Shown here piece by piece: positions 31,237 through 42,260 of a stretch of 64,000 bases of DNA. A program made the position numbers and the translations under genes. This DNA is from Flavobacterium odoriferum (GTDB taxonomy: Bacteria > Bacteroidota > Bacteroidia > Flavobacteriales > Flavobacteriaceae): positions 186,001-250,000 of the forward strand of contig NZ_JAMKFA010000003.1 in NCBI RefSeq assembly GCF_025499515.1, in the 5' to 3' direction. Position 1 is the first letter of the stretch. Every line of letters starts with the position of its first letter. The notes beneath the pieces were generated by a model. It did not search any database. It was not told the origin of the DNA and saw only the letters and a list, made by a program, of their open reading frames with translations.

Positions 31237-31845
31237 ATGTTAGAAAATTTATCAAAAACTATCGAATCTATTGCTAAAATTGTAGTTACGGAGGAAAGAA
31301 AAGAGGTTTTGCAACCTTTAGTAGATTACATTCAAAATAAAGTCAATGCTAATGAAGAAATTCGATTAAACTTCATTTGTACGCACAATTCAAGAAGAAG
31401 TCATTTGTCTCAAATTTGGGCACAAACGATGGCATTTCAATTCGGAATCAAGAATGTTTTTTGCTATTCTGGCGGAACGGAAGCAACAGCAATGTTTCCA
31501 AAAGTTGGCGAAACCTTAGTAAATCAAGGATTTCAAATTCAAAAGTTAAGTCAAGAACAAAATCCAGTTTACGCAGTGAAATTCTATGACAATCAACATC
31601 CAATTATTTGTTTTTCAAAAGCGTATTTTGATGATTTTAATCCAAAAACTAACTTTGGAGCCATCATGACGTGTAATAATGCCGACGAAGGTTGTCCAAT
31701 GGTTTTTGGTGCAGAAGCTAGATTCCCAATCAAATACGATGATCCAAAAGCATTTGATGGAACCGATTTAATGAACGAAAAATACACAGAGCGTAGTTTA
31801 CAAATTGCAAGTGAAATGTATTTTGTGTTTTCTCAAATAAAATAA
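31237..31845 (+). CDS. low-molecular-weight phosphatase-type arsenate reductase
   Basis: 202 residues. The P-loop FICTHNSRRSHLSQIWAQ contains the CX5R signature (Cys48, Arg54) of low-molecular-weight tyrosine phosphatases and the ArsC proteins derived from them. Later cysteines (MTCNNADEGCP) could serve as the redox relay of thioredoxin-linked ArsC. With ArsR and Acr3 next to it, reduction of arsenate to arsenite is the likely role. About 60 residues longer than classic ArsC, owing to an N-terminal helix of about 45 residues. Adjacent to the methyltransferase gene (one base gap). Confidence 0.86.
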   Translation: MLENLSKTIESIAKIVVTEERKEVLQPLVDYIQNKVNANEEIRLNFICTHNSRRSHLSQIWAQTMAFQFGIKNVFCYSGGTEATAMFPKVGETLVNQGFQIQKLSQEQNPVYAVKFYDNQHPIICFSKAYFDDFNPKTNFGAIMTCNNADEGCPMVFGAEARFPIKYDDPKAFDGTDLMNEKYTERSLQIASEMYFVFSQIK

Positions 31846-31849
31846 GAAT

Positions 31850-32881
31850 ATGAAGAAAAGACTAGGATTTTTAGACCGATTTTTAACGCTTTGGATTTTC
31901 TTAGCGATGTTAATTGGAGTAGGAATAGGTTATTTTATTCCCAATTCAGCTGATTTCATCAATTCATTTTCATCAGGAACTACGAATGTTCCGTTGGCAA
32001 TTGGATTAATTTTAATGATGTATCCGCCCTTAACCAAAATCGATTTTTCAAAAGTGCCTCAAATGTTTGAAAAACCTAAGTTATTATCGGCTTCGTTTTT
32101 CATCACTTGGATTGTAGGGCCGTTTTTAATGTTTTTATTAGCGACTTTCTTCTTGAAAGATTATCCAGAATACATGATGGGCTTAATTATCATAGGAATT
32201 GCGCCATGTATTGCTATGGTAATCGTTTGGAATGAACTTGCCGAAGGTAACCGAGAATTAACAGCAGGTTTAATTGGAATTAATAGTTTGTTACAAGTAT
32301 TTTTCTTCAGTTTATATGCTTATTTTTATTTGGAAATCATGTTGCCTTTATTCGGAATTAAAGGCTTGGAATTAAATATTACCATTGCTGAAATCGCTCA
32401 AACGGTTGGAATTTATCTCGGAATTCCGTTTGCCTTGGCTGTGATTAGTCGTTTTGCTATCAAAAAATATTTTGGTGATAAATTTTTTAATCAAAAGTTT
32501 ATTCCTTTTGTTTCGCCAATTACATTGGTTGCTTTACTTTTTACAATTGTAGTCATGTTCAGCTTAAAAGGCGAAATGATTGTCGATTTACCAATGGATG
32601 TGGTTCGTATTGCCATTCCATTAGTGATTTTCTTTACTATTATGTTTTTCTTGATGTTTTTTGTTGCCAAGAAAATCGGAGCCAATTATCGCGATGCAGT
32701 TGCGTTATCGTTTACAGCTTCGGGAAATAATTTTGAATTAGCAATAGCAGTTTCAATTGGCGTATTCGGGATCAATAGCGGGCAAGCATTTGCTGGTGTA
32801 ATTGGACCTTTAGTAGAAGTTCCTGCTTTGATAATTCTGGTAAATGTGGCTTTTTGGTTGAAAAAAAAGTATTTTGACTAA
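31850..32881 (+). CDS. acr3: ACR3-family arsenite efflux transporter
   Basis: 343 residues with ten membrane segments. The conserved functional cysteine is present in GIAPCIAMVIVWNELAEGNREL (Cys120), and the second key site, GPLVEVPALIILV, holds the conserved glutamate near residue 327. It pumps arsenite out using the proton gradient. Last gene of the ars operon. Its stop codon overlaps the end of the converging gene at 32878 by four bases, and no terminator is visible between them. Confidence 0.93.
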   Translation: MKKRLGFLDRFLTLWIFLAMLIGVGIGYFIPNSADFINSFSSGTTNVPLAIGLILMMYPPLTKIDFSKVPQMFEKPKLLSASFFITWIVGPFLMFLLATFFLKDYPEYMMGLIIIGIAPCIAMVIVWNELAEGNRELTAGLIGINSLLQVFFFSLYAYFYLEIMLPLFGIKGLELNITIAEIAQTVGIYLGIPFALAVISRFAIKKYFGDKFFNQKFIPFVSPITLVALLFTIVVMFSLKGEMIVDLPMDVVRIAIPLVIFFTIMFFLMFFVAKKIGANYRDAVALSFTASGNNFELAIAVSIGVFGINSGQAFAGVIGPLVEVPALIILVNVAFWLKKKYFD

Positions 32882-33378
32882 AGTGTTTCTTTATGAAATT
32901 CTCGATATTTAAAACCAGTTTCTTTTTGGAATTCGTATTCTAATGTACTATCAGATGGAAAAATATTTATTTTAATATTTGGATTTTTCTCTTTTAGCCA
33001 TTTAATGAATTCAATTGTGTTTTTATATTCCAAAGAAGAAAATGATTTTTTTCCAGATATATATATAATATGATCAGTGTTACTTTTACTCGTTCGAATG
33101 AAATGATATTCTAATAAATCTGAATATTTTAATTTTTCGACTTTCTTTATATATGAGTAAATAATTTCGATTTGATTATCATAAAAAACAATTTCAAATA
33201 TACTTTCTCTTGTTTTTTTTATAATGTAAATTAGAAATGTTAATGAAAAAAGAATGCTTAATACAAAAATAAAAAGATTACATTCATCATAAATAATTTT
33301 TAATGGTAGTATCATTATTACAATTACCAAAAGTGGTAATAGAACTTCTTTAGAATTATTTGAAGAATATTTTTTCAT
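32878..33378 (-). CDS. small membrane protein with two N-terminal segments and a PH-like domain
   Basis: 166 residues: two hydrophobic segments (about 12-28 and 33-50) followed by a strand-rich cytoplasmic part (IFEIVFYDNQIEIIYSYIKKVEKLKYSDLLEYHFI...), a shape shared by bacterial PH-domain membrane proteins. No named family is recognised. The gene is very AT-rich and lies alone between the ars operon and the peroxide-defence genes, converging on acr3 with a four-base overlap. Confidence 0.7.
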   Translation of the reverse strand: MKKYSSNNSKEVLLPLLVIVIMILPLKIIYDECNLFIFVLSILFSLTFLIYIIKKTRESIFEIVFYDNQIEIIYSYIKKVEKLKYSDLLEYHFIRTSKSNTDHIIYISGKKSFSSLEYKNTIEFIKWLKEKNPNIKINIFPSDSTLEYEFQKETGFKYREFHKETL

Positions 33379-33389
33379 TTAGTAAATAT

Positions 33390-33420
33390 AAAAAAAACTC
33401 TCAATTTCTTGAGAGTTTCG
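33390..33420 (-). terminator. terminator of the peroxiredoxin/thioredoxin/DUF6952 unit
   Basis: AAACTCTCAA-TTTC-TTGAGAGTTT (33395-33418), perfect ten-base-pair stem, followed on the minus strand by seven T. It lies two bases after the DUF6952 stop codon. Confidence 0.9.
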
Positions 33421-33421
33421 T

Positions 33422-33679
33422 TTATTTATCAATCGAACCTAAAACACGCTTCATAAAATCGTTTAAAGCAGTTTTTTTGTCAGCTCCGTTTTTGATGGCT
33501 TGATGCACTTCAAGTGCTCCATACATGTTCGAAATTAACTCAGCAATTACATCTAATTCTTCATCTTTTAAAGAAGAAACTTCGCAAAGGTTTTCTAAAA
33601 CTTCGATAGTTTCCACTAAATAATCCTGATCATTATCCTCAATAAATTGAGTTAACTGTTTTATTACGGGTAATTTCAT
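33422..33679 (-). CDS. DUF6952 family protein
   Basis: 85 residues, all helical and acidic, no cysteine beyond one (NLCEVSS), no signal peptide. I recognise it as the small protein that regularly follows a thioredoxin and a peroxiredoxin gene in Flavobacteriia. Its function is unknown; the constant company suggests a part in peroxide reduction. It starts two bases after the thioredoxin stop codon. Confidence 0.78.
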   Translation of the reverse strand: MKLPVIKQLTQFIEDNDQDYLVETIEVLENLCEVSSLKDEELDVIAELISNMYGALEVHQAIKNGADKKTALNDFMKRVLGSIDK

Positions 33680-33681
33680 AA

Positions 33682-33990
33682 TTAAACTACTTCATTTACT
33701 AATTCGGCTAAAACTTCAGCTTTATTAGTTTGTGTTTGATTAACTAATACAGCATTTTTGAAAGTAGCAAACGTAGGTAAATTATCCACTTTTGCTAATT
33801 TTCTTGATTCTGGAAATTTTTCTGCATCAACCATTATGAAAGGAATTGATTCATTTTGTGAAGCCATCATTTTGAATTTTGGTTTCATAATACGACAATT
33901 TCCACACCATGATGCTGAGTATTGAACAACAACTGTTTCGTTGTTTGCAATTACTTCAGCTAAATTATCTTGTTCTATTTCTGTAAACAT
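33682..33990 (-). CDS. thioredoxin-family protein
   Basis: 102 residues with the thioredoxin core: VVVQYSASWCGNCRIMKPKF (active site Cys29-Gly-Asn-Cys32) and the cis-proline loop VDNLPTFATF. The WCGNC variant is common in this flavobacterial cluster. It probably re-reduces the peroxiredoxin encoded just upstream. The gap to that gene (33991-34064) is filled by a repeat hairpin. Confidence 0.9.
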   Translation of the reverse strand: MFTEIEQDNLAEVIANNETVVVQYSASWCGNCRIMKPKFKMMASQNESIPFIMVDAEKFPESRKLAKVDNLPTFATFKNAVLVNQTQTNKAEVLAELVNEVV

Positions 33991-34003
33991 TTTTTTTAGT
34001 TTA

Positions 34004-34058
34004 AAGTTTCATGTTTCAAGTTCCAAGTTGAATAACCTGAAACCTGAAACTTGAAACA
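34004..34058. repeat. intercistronic imperfect inverted repeat of GTTTCAAG-like words
   Basis: The left arm (34006-34029) contains GTTTCATGTTTCAAGTTCC; the right arm (34034-34057) contains AACCTGAAACCTGAAACTTG. They fold onto one another with a very short loop. No T-run follows. It lies between peroxiredoxin and thioredoxin genes of the same strand and belongs to the same style of short-word hairpin as 12594-12681. Confidence 0.65.
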
Positions 34059-34064
34059 AAATTA

Positions 34065-34700
34065 TTAATGAGAAGCTAAATAAGCAGCAGTACTGTTTCT
34101 ATCAGCACTCATTGCTTCTTTTCCTTCTTCCCAGTTAGCTGGACAAACTTCACCTTTAGTTTGTACGTGAGTGTAAGCATCAATTAATCTTAAATACTCG
34201 TTTACGTTTCTTCCTAATGGCATATCGTTAACGCTTTCGTGGAATACTTTTCCTTCTTCGTCAATTAAATATGTTGCTCTGAAAGTTACATTTGAACCTT
34301 CTAAGATTTCATCATTTAAATCTTCATTGTAAACCCATTCTGCATCTAAAATATCTAAAGCAGCAGCCAAGTTTCTTGTTGTATCAGCTAAAAGTGGGTA
34401 AGTTACACCTTCGATGCCTCCGTTATCTTTTGCTGTGTTTAACCACGCAAAGTGTACTTCGTTAGTATCACATGAAGCACCAATTACTGTAGTGTTTCTT
34501 TTTTCAAATTCTTGTAAAGCTGCTTGAAAAGCGTGTAATTCTGTTGGACACACGAAAGTAAAATCTTTTGGGTACCAAAATAAAACTACTTTTTTCTTGT
34601 TGTTAACCGCTTCTTCTAAAATATTGATTCTTAAATTATCTCCCATAAAAGAGATTGCGTCAACTGTGATGTTTGGGAATTTTTTTCCTACTAATGCCAT
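34065..34700 (-). CDS. typical 2-Cys peroxiredoxin
   Basis: 211 residues of the AhpC/Prx1 type: peroxidatic Cys51 in FWYPKDFTFVCPTELHAF and resolving Cys186 in KGEVCPANW. It reduces hydrogen peroxide and organic peroxides, regenerated by thioredoxin. Codon use is biased towards highly expressed choices. First gene of the unit with thioredoxin and DUF6952; katG lies directly upstream on the same strand with its own terminator, so this region is a peroxide-defence block. Confidence 0.94.
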   Translation of the reverse strand: MALVGKKFPNITVDAISFMGDNLRINILEEAVNNKKKVVLFWYPKDFTFVCPTELHAFQAALQEFEKRNTTVIGASCDTNEVHFAWLNTAKDNGGIEGVTYPLLADTTRNLAAALDILDAEWVYNEDLNDEILEGSNVTFRATYLIDEEGKVFHESVNDMPLGRNVNEYLRLIDAYTHVQTKGEVCPANWEEGKEAMSADRNSTAAYLASH

Positions 34701-34894
34701 GATTTATTATTTAAAAATTATTATTGTTTTTCTGAGTGCGAAATTACAAATACAATAGTTAATAAAACATGATATTTATTATATTTTCAAATATTTGAAT
34801 AGATAAAATTTATGATAAAAAATCTTATGAAATTTACTTATTTCGAAAAATGATTTTAAAATTAAGTAAAGTGAAAAATTTAATGGTATAAAAA

Positions 34895-34926
34895 ATAATA
34901 CCATCAAAAAAATGATGGTATTATTA
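34895..34926 (-). terminator. terminator of katG
   Basis: AATACCATCA pairs with TGATGGTATT (34897-34922) around six A; on the minus strand ATTTTTTATA follows. The 34701-34894 stretch before it holds no gene, only the AT-rich upstream region of the peroxiredoxin gene. Confidence 0.8.
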
Positions 34927-34952
34927 GAAAAACAATAATAAATATGGAAATT

Positions 34953-37193
<2,241 letters not shown>

Positions 37194-37204
37194 TTACAAA
37201 TAAA

Positions 37205-37240
37205 AAAACCACTACTTGATTTAAGTAATGGTTAAATTTT
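37205..37240 (-). terminator. terminator of nhaC
   Basis: AACCACTACTT pairs with AAGTAATGGTT (37207-37233, one mismatch) around a short loop; on the minus strand it is followed by seven T. Confidence 0.75.
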
Positions 37241-37270
37241 ATTTAAAAATAGATTTTATTGATAGTTTAT

Positions 37271-38728
37271 CTATTCTTTGATATTTGAAACTAATTGTTT
37301 GATTTTGATATTGAATGCTGCAAAAATTAAAGTCATAAACGGACTGATGATATTGAAGAAAGCATAAGGTAAATAATCAAGAGTTGAAACACCAAGAGTT
37401 CCTGCTTGATAAGCCCCACAAGTATTCCAAGGTACCAATACTGAAGTTACTGTTCCAGTATCTTCTAGTGTTCTACTTAAATTTTCAGGTGCTAATCCTT
37501 TATCTCTATAGGCTTTTGCAAACATTTTCCCAGGAACTACAATCGCTAAATATTGATCAGAAGCTGTAATGTTTAAAGCTAAACAACTTCCAACAGTTGA
37601 AGCGAATAAACCAAAAGTTGTATGTGCTAATTTTAATAATGATTCACTAATTCTTGCTAAGGCACCAATTGCATCCATAATTCCACCAAAAACCATAGCA
37701 CAAAGAATTAACCAAATTGTTGGTAACATTTTAGCCATACCACCTGAAGTAAATAAATCTGCTAAGGTTTTGTTTTCTGTAGGAACAACCACTTTTGATG
37801 TAATTGCATCCATTACACCTTTATAAGCTGACTTAAAATCCATTGTTTCAACACCAGCAATTTGATTTATAATTTGAGGTTGAAAAATTACAGCAAAAAT
37901 TCCGGCTAATAATGTTCCTACCAATAAAGCTACTAATGGTTCTGTCTTTTTTACAATTAATCCAATTACGATTACTGGAACTAAAAATAACCAGCCCGAA
38001 ACATTAAATGAAGTGGTAATTGCTGTTAATAGTTCATTTGTATTTACATCGCCTTTTACTTCAATAGAAAGTCCTAAAATAATGAATAAAATTAGTGTTA
38101 TAATGTATGTTGGAATAGTTGTTAATGTCATGTATTTGATGTGCGTAAACAAATCTGTTCCAGCCATAGCAGGAGCAAGGTTGGTTGTGTCTGACATTGG
38201 TGATAATTTATCTCCAAAATAGGCTCCCGAAATTACAGCTCCGGCCACCATTCCTAAATCAAAGCCTAAAGCGCCTCCAATTCCAATTAAAGCAATACCA
38301 ACAGTTGCCGATGTGGTCCAAGAACTCCCTGTTGCAATTGAAATTACCGAACAAATAATTAATGTTGCTGGTAAAAAAATTGCTGGACTTAATATTTGTA
38401 ATCCGTAATAAATCATTGAAGGGATAATACCGCTAACCATCCAAGTTCCAGCAAGTGCACCTACCATTAGAAGTATTAATATTGCACCAGCAGTAGACTT
38501 AATGTTATTTGCTACTTCATCTAACATTTTATGAAAGGAAACTTTATTAAAATAGCCTACAATTGCAGCAACTGCACCACCTAAAAGTAAAACAAATTGA
38601 TTACTTCCTCCTAAAGAAGCATCTCCATAAATATATACGTTAAAAGCTAACATTCCAATTAATGCGACTACTGGAATTAATGCTTCCCAAAGTTTTAATT
38701 CTTTATTATTATTGATTTTTGTATCCAT
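37271..38728 (-). CDS. nhaC: NhaC-family Na+/H+ antiporter
   Basis: 485 residues, about twelve membrane segments. Family blocks: GTWMVSGIIPSMIYYGLQIL, ATGSSWTTSATVGIALIGIGGALG, GAVISGAYFGDKLSPMSDTTNLAPAMAG and GTVTSVLVPWNTCGAYQ. NhaC exchanges sodium for protons (or, in relatives, malate or lactate), so substrate remains open. Monocistronic with a terminator. The window holds a second, unrelated sodium antiporter, nhaD. Confidence 0.92.
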   Translation of the reverse strand: MDTKINNNKELKLWEALIPVVALIGMLAFNVYIYGDASLGGSNQFVLLLGGAVAAIVGYFNKVSFHKMLDEVANNIKSTAGAILILLMVGALAGTWMVSGIIPSMIYYGLQILSPAIFLPATLIICSVISIATGSSWTTSATVGIALIGIGGALGFDLGMVAGAVISGAYFGDKLSPMSDTTNLAPAMAGTDLFTHIKYMTLTTIPTYIITLILFIILGLSIEVKGDVNTNELLTAITTSFNVSGWLFLVPVIVIGLIVKKTEPLVALLVGTLLAGIFAVIFQPQIINQIAGVETMDFKSAYKGVMDAITSKVVVPTENKTLADLFTSGGMAKMLPTIWLILCAMVFGGIMDAIGALARISESLLKLAHTTFGLFASTVGSCLALNITASDQYLAIVVPGKMFAKAYRDKGLAPENLSRTLEDTGTVTSVLVPWNTCGAYQAGTLGVSTLDYLPYAFFNIISPFMTLIFAAFNIKIKQLVSNIKE

Positions 38729-38792
38729 TTAGTTTTATTTGAGCTCGCAATATAGAAAAATCATATTTTACAACAAAGTATCGTTAAAATAA

Positions 38793-38826
38793 AAAATCCG
38801 ATTCATTGCTAAATCGGACTTTTTTA
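38793..38826 (-). terminator. terminator of the trans-sulfuration enzyme gene
   Basis: TCCGATT pairs with AATCGGA (38797-38818) with an extended imperfect stem; on the minus strand an A-T-rich T-run follows. Confidence 0.75.
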
Positions 38827-38844
38827 AAATTTATTTTGATTGAA

Positions 38845-40047
38845 TTATAAAACTCCTAATTCTATCATACATTGTTTCATCATTTGATAGGTTCTTTCGA
38901 TATCGTTATCTAAACCAATTGAAAAACGAATTAAACCATCAGTTAAGCCCATTTCTGCTTGTTCTTCTAATGGAATTTCTGATGAAGTTGAAGTTCCAGG
39001 AGCACTGAATAATGTTTTGTAAAATCCTAAACTTACAGCTAAGTAACCTAAGTTTCTTTCTTGCATTAATTCCATTAAAGCATTGGCTTTGTCTAGACTT
39101 CCCACGTCAATTGTCATCATTCCTCCAAAACCATATTCTGGATTAATCATGCTTTTGTAGATTTCATGACTTGGATGACTTGCTAAACCTGGGTAAACCG
39201 TTTTAATTCCGTCAGCTTCAAATTTATTAGCCAAATACATTGCGTTGTAGCTGTGTTGTTTCATTCTGATGTGTAACGTTCTTAGGTTTTTCATTACAGA
39301 TGCCGAACGTAAACTGTCCATTGTTGGACCTAAAAGCATACTTGCTCCGTCGTTTACATTTTTCAAGCTGTTGATGAACTCTTGAGAAGCACATGTTACA
39401 CCACCAACTGTATCGCTACTTCCGTTAATGTATTTTGTTAGAGAATGAATAACAATATCAGCACCTAATTTCGCTGGAGCAACAGATAAAGGTGAAAACG
39501 TATTGTCAACTACTAATTTGATATTGTGTTTTTTAGCAATTTTAGCCAATGAAGTAATATCAGCTACTTCTAATAAAGGATTACTCACGGTTTCGCAGTA
39601 TAAAACTTTCGTATTTGGAGTAATAGCTGCTTCAACTACGTCTAATTTTGTGATATCAACAAAGGTAGTTTTGATGCCCATTCTTGGAACGAAATTCTTT
39701 AAAAAGGCATAAGTTCCACCGTAGATAGTTCTACTTGAAACAATATGGTCGCCATTTCCACATAATTGCAAAAGAGTAGGAGTGATAGCGCCCATTCCAG
39801 AAGCAGCAACATTTGCCGATTCTGTTCCTTCCATTGCAGCTAGTGCTTTGTCTAAGTATAAATTACTTGGCGATGAATGACGTGAATATAAATAACAACC
39901 TTCTGCATTACCTTCGAAAGTATCGAACATCGTTTTTGCGGAAAGAAAAGTGTAAGTTGAACTGTCTGAAATAGATGGATTTACACCACCAAATTCTCCG
40001 AAATATTGTAAATCTTGTATACGATCTGCAGGATTGAATTTTTCCAT
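38845..40047 (-). CDS. PLP-dependent Cys/Met metabolism enzyme (gamma-synthase/gamma-lyase family)
   Basis: 400 residues of the trans-sulfuration family: YSRHSSPSNLYLDKALAAMEG, PLP-contacting VVDNTFSP (Asp181) and the Schiff-base lysine SLTKYINGSSD (Lys205). Relatives are often called methionine gamma-lyase in Flavobacterium. The cysteine that marks classical methionine gamma-lyase is replaced: the place reads IYGGTYAFL (Gly111), so gamma-synthase or cystathionine gamma-lyase activity is equally possible. A full promoter lies at 40078-40108, and an Lrp-type regulator gene is divergent, which suggests control by an amino acid. Confidence 0.88.
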   Translation of the reverse strand: MEKFNPADRIQDLQYFGEFGGVNPSISDSSTYTFLSAKTMFDTFEGNAEGCYLYSRHSSPSNLYLDKALAAMEGTESANVAASGMGAITPTLLQLCGNGDHIVSSRTIYGGTYAFLKNFVPRMGIKTTFVDITKLDVVEAAITPNTKVLYCETVSNPLLEVADITSLAKIAKKHNIKLVVDNTFSPLSVAPAKLGADIVIHSLTKYINGSSDTVGGVTCASQEFINSLKNVNDGASMLLGPTMDSLRSASVMKNLRTLHIRMKQHSYNAMYLANKFEADGIKTVYPGLASHPSHEIYKSMINPEYGFGGMMTIDVGSLDKANALMELMQERNLGYLAVSLGFYKTLFSAPGTSTSSEIPLEEQAEMGLTDGLIRFSIGLDNDIERTYQMMKQCMIELGVL

Positions 40048-40077
40048 ATTTTTAAAGTTTAGTTGTTTATTTTAAAT

Positions 40078-40108
40078 CAAAAATATAATTTGGTAAACTA
40101 TTATTCAA
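40078..40108 (-). promoter_or_regulatory. promoter of the trans-sulfuration enzyme gene
   Basis: On the minus strand TTG (40106-40108), 20 bases, TATTTTTG (40078-40085): full consensus match. Confidence 0.7.
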
Positions 40109-40188
40109 TACTTGAAATTAAAATTAGATTTTTATTCTAAATTTAGTTAAAGTTGTAGTTTTTATTTCTGTTATTTATTCGTTTTAGT

Positions 40189-40196
40189 TACATTTG
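40189..40196 (+). promoter_or_regulatory. -7 element of the lrp-type gene
   Basis: TACATTTG, perfect TAnnTTTG, 34 nt before the ATG; no TTG at the right distance. Confidence 0.5.
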
Positions 40197-40230
40197 CTGA
40201 CAACTAAAAAACAAACAACACAACTAACCA

Positions 40231-40686
40231 ATGGACGCAATCGACAAAAAACTTTTAGGTTTTCTGCAAGAAGACACTAAAAGGACAACTAAGGAGCTTT
40301 CCTTATTATTAAATCTTTCCGTAACCGCTGTTTACGAACGTATTAAAAAACTAGAACGTGAAGGAGTGATTACCAAATACGTAGCGCTTTTAGACCGTGT
40401 TAAATTAGACAAATCTTTCGTGGTTTTTTGTCACATCAAGTTAAACCAACACACAAAAGACTACATCACTACGTTTGAAAATGAAGTAGTGAAATTAACT
40501 GAAGTTTCAGAATGTTATCACGTAAGTGGTGATTACGACTATATTTTAAAAGTGAACGTTAAAGACATGGAAGAATACCGTGAATTCATGGTTACGAAGC
40601 TTACCGGTTTGCAACATATTGGAAGTACGCACAGTTCATTTATGATTGGAGAAGTAAAATATACAACCGCTTTTACTTTAAACTAA
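40231..40686 (+). CDS. Lrp/AsnC-family transcriptional regulator
   Basis: 151 residues: N-terminal helix-turn-helix (MDAIDKKLLGFLQEDTKRTTKELSLLLNLSVTAVYERIKKLEREGVI) and C-terminal RAM ligand-binding domain (SECYHVSGDYDYILKVNVKDMEEYREFM). It binds DNA as an octamer and responds to amino acids. It is divergent from the trans-sulfuration enzyme gene with 183 bases between the starts; that gene is the likely target. Confidence 0.93.
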   Translation: MDAIDKKLLGFLQEDTKRTTKELSLLLNLSVTAVYERIKKLEREGVITKYVALLDRVKLDKSFVVFCHIKLNQHTKDYITTFENEVVKLTEVSECYHVSGDYDYILKVNVKDMEEYREFMVTKLTGLQHIGSTHSSFMIGEVKYTTAFTLN

Positions 40687-40735
40687 GCTATAATAATTTA
40701 CCAAAAAAGTAACAAAGAATTAATTCAAAAAGCGT

Positions 40736-40743
40736 TACTTTTG
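40736..40743 (+). promoter_or_regulatory. -7 element of lpdA
   Basis: TACTTTTG, perfect TAnnTTTG, 40 nt before the lpdA ATG. Confidence 0.55.
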
Positions 40744-40783
40744 TATCCGAATTTAAGTCAAACAACAAACTTTATATAAAATC

Positions 40784-42187
40784 ATGAGTCAATTTGATGT
40801 AACCATTATAGGTTCTGGACCTGGAGGATATGTTTCAGCTATCCGTTGTGCCCAATTAGGTTTTAAAACTGCTATTATTGAAAAATATTCAACTCTTGGA
40901 GGAACTTGTTTAAACGTGGGATGTATTCCATCGAAAGCATTACTAGCATCTTCTCATCATTATGAAGAGTTACAACACTTTGCTGACCACGGAATTGAAG
41001 TTTCTGGAGATGTAAAAGTGAATTTAGAAAAAATGATTGCTCGTAAACAAGCAGTTGTAGATCAAACTTCGGGTGGTGTAAAATTCTTAATGGATAAAAA
41101 CAACATCACAGTTTTCAACGGAGTAGGTTCGTTTGAAAGCGCTACTTCTGTAAAAGTGACTAAAGAAGATGGTTCTTCGGAAATCATCGAATCTAAAAAT
41201 ATAATTATTGCTACAGGTTCTAAACCTTCAAGCTTACCTTTTATCAAATTAGATAAAGAAAGAATCATCACGTCTACTGAAGCTTTGAAACTGAAAGAAG
41301 TTCCAAAACACTTAGTAATTATTGGTGGTGGTGTTATCGGTATCGAATTAGGTCAAGTATATTTACGTTTAGGAGCGCAAGTTTCTGTAGTAGAATTCAT
41401 GGACAGAATCATTCCAGGAATGGACGCTGCTTTATCAAAAGAATTGACTAAAGTATTGAAAAAACAAGGAATGAAATTCTACACGTCTCACAAAGTGCAA
41501 TCGGTAGAAAGAGCTGGAGATGTTGTAACGGTAAAAGCAGAAAATGCTAAAGGAGAAATCATCACGTTAGAAGGAGATTATTCATTAGTTTCTGTAGGTC
41601 GTCGTCCTTACACAGATGGATTAAACGCTGAAAAAGCAGGAGTAAAAGTTGCCGATAGAGGTCAAATTGAAGTAAACGATCATTTACAAACTTCAGCTTC
41701 AAATGTTTATGCAATTGGTGATGTAGTTCGTGGAGCTATGTTAGCACACAAAGCGGAAGAAGAAGGAGTAATGGTAGCTGAAATCTTAGCAGGTCAAAAA
41801 CCTCATATCGATTATAATCTAATTCCTGGTGTAGTGTACACTTGGCCAGAAGTTGCCGCTGTTGGAAAAACAGAAGAGCAATTAAAAGCAGAAGGTGTAG
41901 CTTACAAAGCAGGAAGTTTCCCATTCAAAGCATTAGGAAGAGCTAGAGCAGGTGGCGATACTGACGGATTTGTAAAAATCTTAGCTGATGCCAAAACAGA
42001 TGAAGTTTTAGGAGTTCATATGATTGGTGCAAGATGTGCTGATTTAATTGCAGAAGCTGTTACAGCAATGGAATTCAGAGCAAGTGCAGAAGATATTTCA
42101 AGAATGTCTCACGCACACCCAACGTTTGCAGAAGCTATCAAAGAAGCAGCATTAGCAGCAACTGATAACAGAGCATTACACGTGTAA
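40784..42187 (+). CDS. lpdA: dihydrolipoyl dehydrogenase
   Basis: 467 residues. FAD site IIGSGPGGYVSAIR at the start, redox disulfide GGTCLNVGCIPSKALL (Cys42, Cys47), NAD site VIIGGGVIGIELGQVYLRLG, second FAD motif VYAIGDVV, and the C-terminal catalytic HAHPTFAEA. It is the E3 component shared by pyruvate and 2-oxoglutarate dehydrogenases and the glycine cleavage system. It stands alone here rather than with E1/E2 genes. Confidence 0.96.
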   Translation: MSQFDVTIIGSGPGGYVSAIRCAQLGFKTAIIEKYSTLGGTCLNVGCIPSKALLASSHHYEELQHFADHGIEVSGDVKVNLEKMIARKQAVVDQTSGGVKFLMDKNNITVFNGVGSFESATSVKVTKEDGSSEIIESKNIIIATGSKPSSLPFIKLDKERIITSTEALKLKEVPKHLVIIGGGVIGIELGQVYLRLGAQVSVVEFMDRIIPGMDAALSKELTKVLKKQGMKFYTSHKVQSVERAGDVVTVKAENAKGEIITLEGDYSLVSVGRRPYTDGLNAEKAGVKVADRGQIEVNDHLQTSASNVYAIGDVVRGAMLAHKAEEEGVMVAEILAGQKPHIDYNLIPGVVYTWPEVAAVGKTEEQLKAEGVAYKAGSFPFKALGRARAGGDTDGFVKILADAKTDEVLGVHMIGARCADLIAEAVTAMEFRASAEDISRMSHAHPTFAEAIKEAALAATDNRALHV

Positions 42188-42207
42188 AAAGAAAAGTCAT
42201 TATATGA

Positions 42208-42241
42208 AAAATCCCAAATTCAATTGAGTTTGGGATTTTTT
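42208..42241. terminator. bidirectional terminator between lpdA and the DoxX gene
   Basis: AATCCCAAA pairs with TTTGGGATT (42210-42237), with an A-run on the left and a T-run on the right. Confidence 0.88.
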
Positions 42242-42260
42242 TATTAGTTTTATTTTAAAA

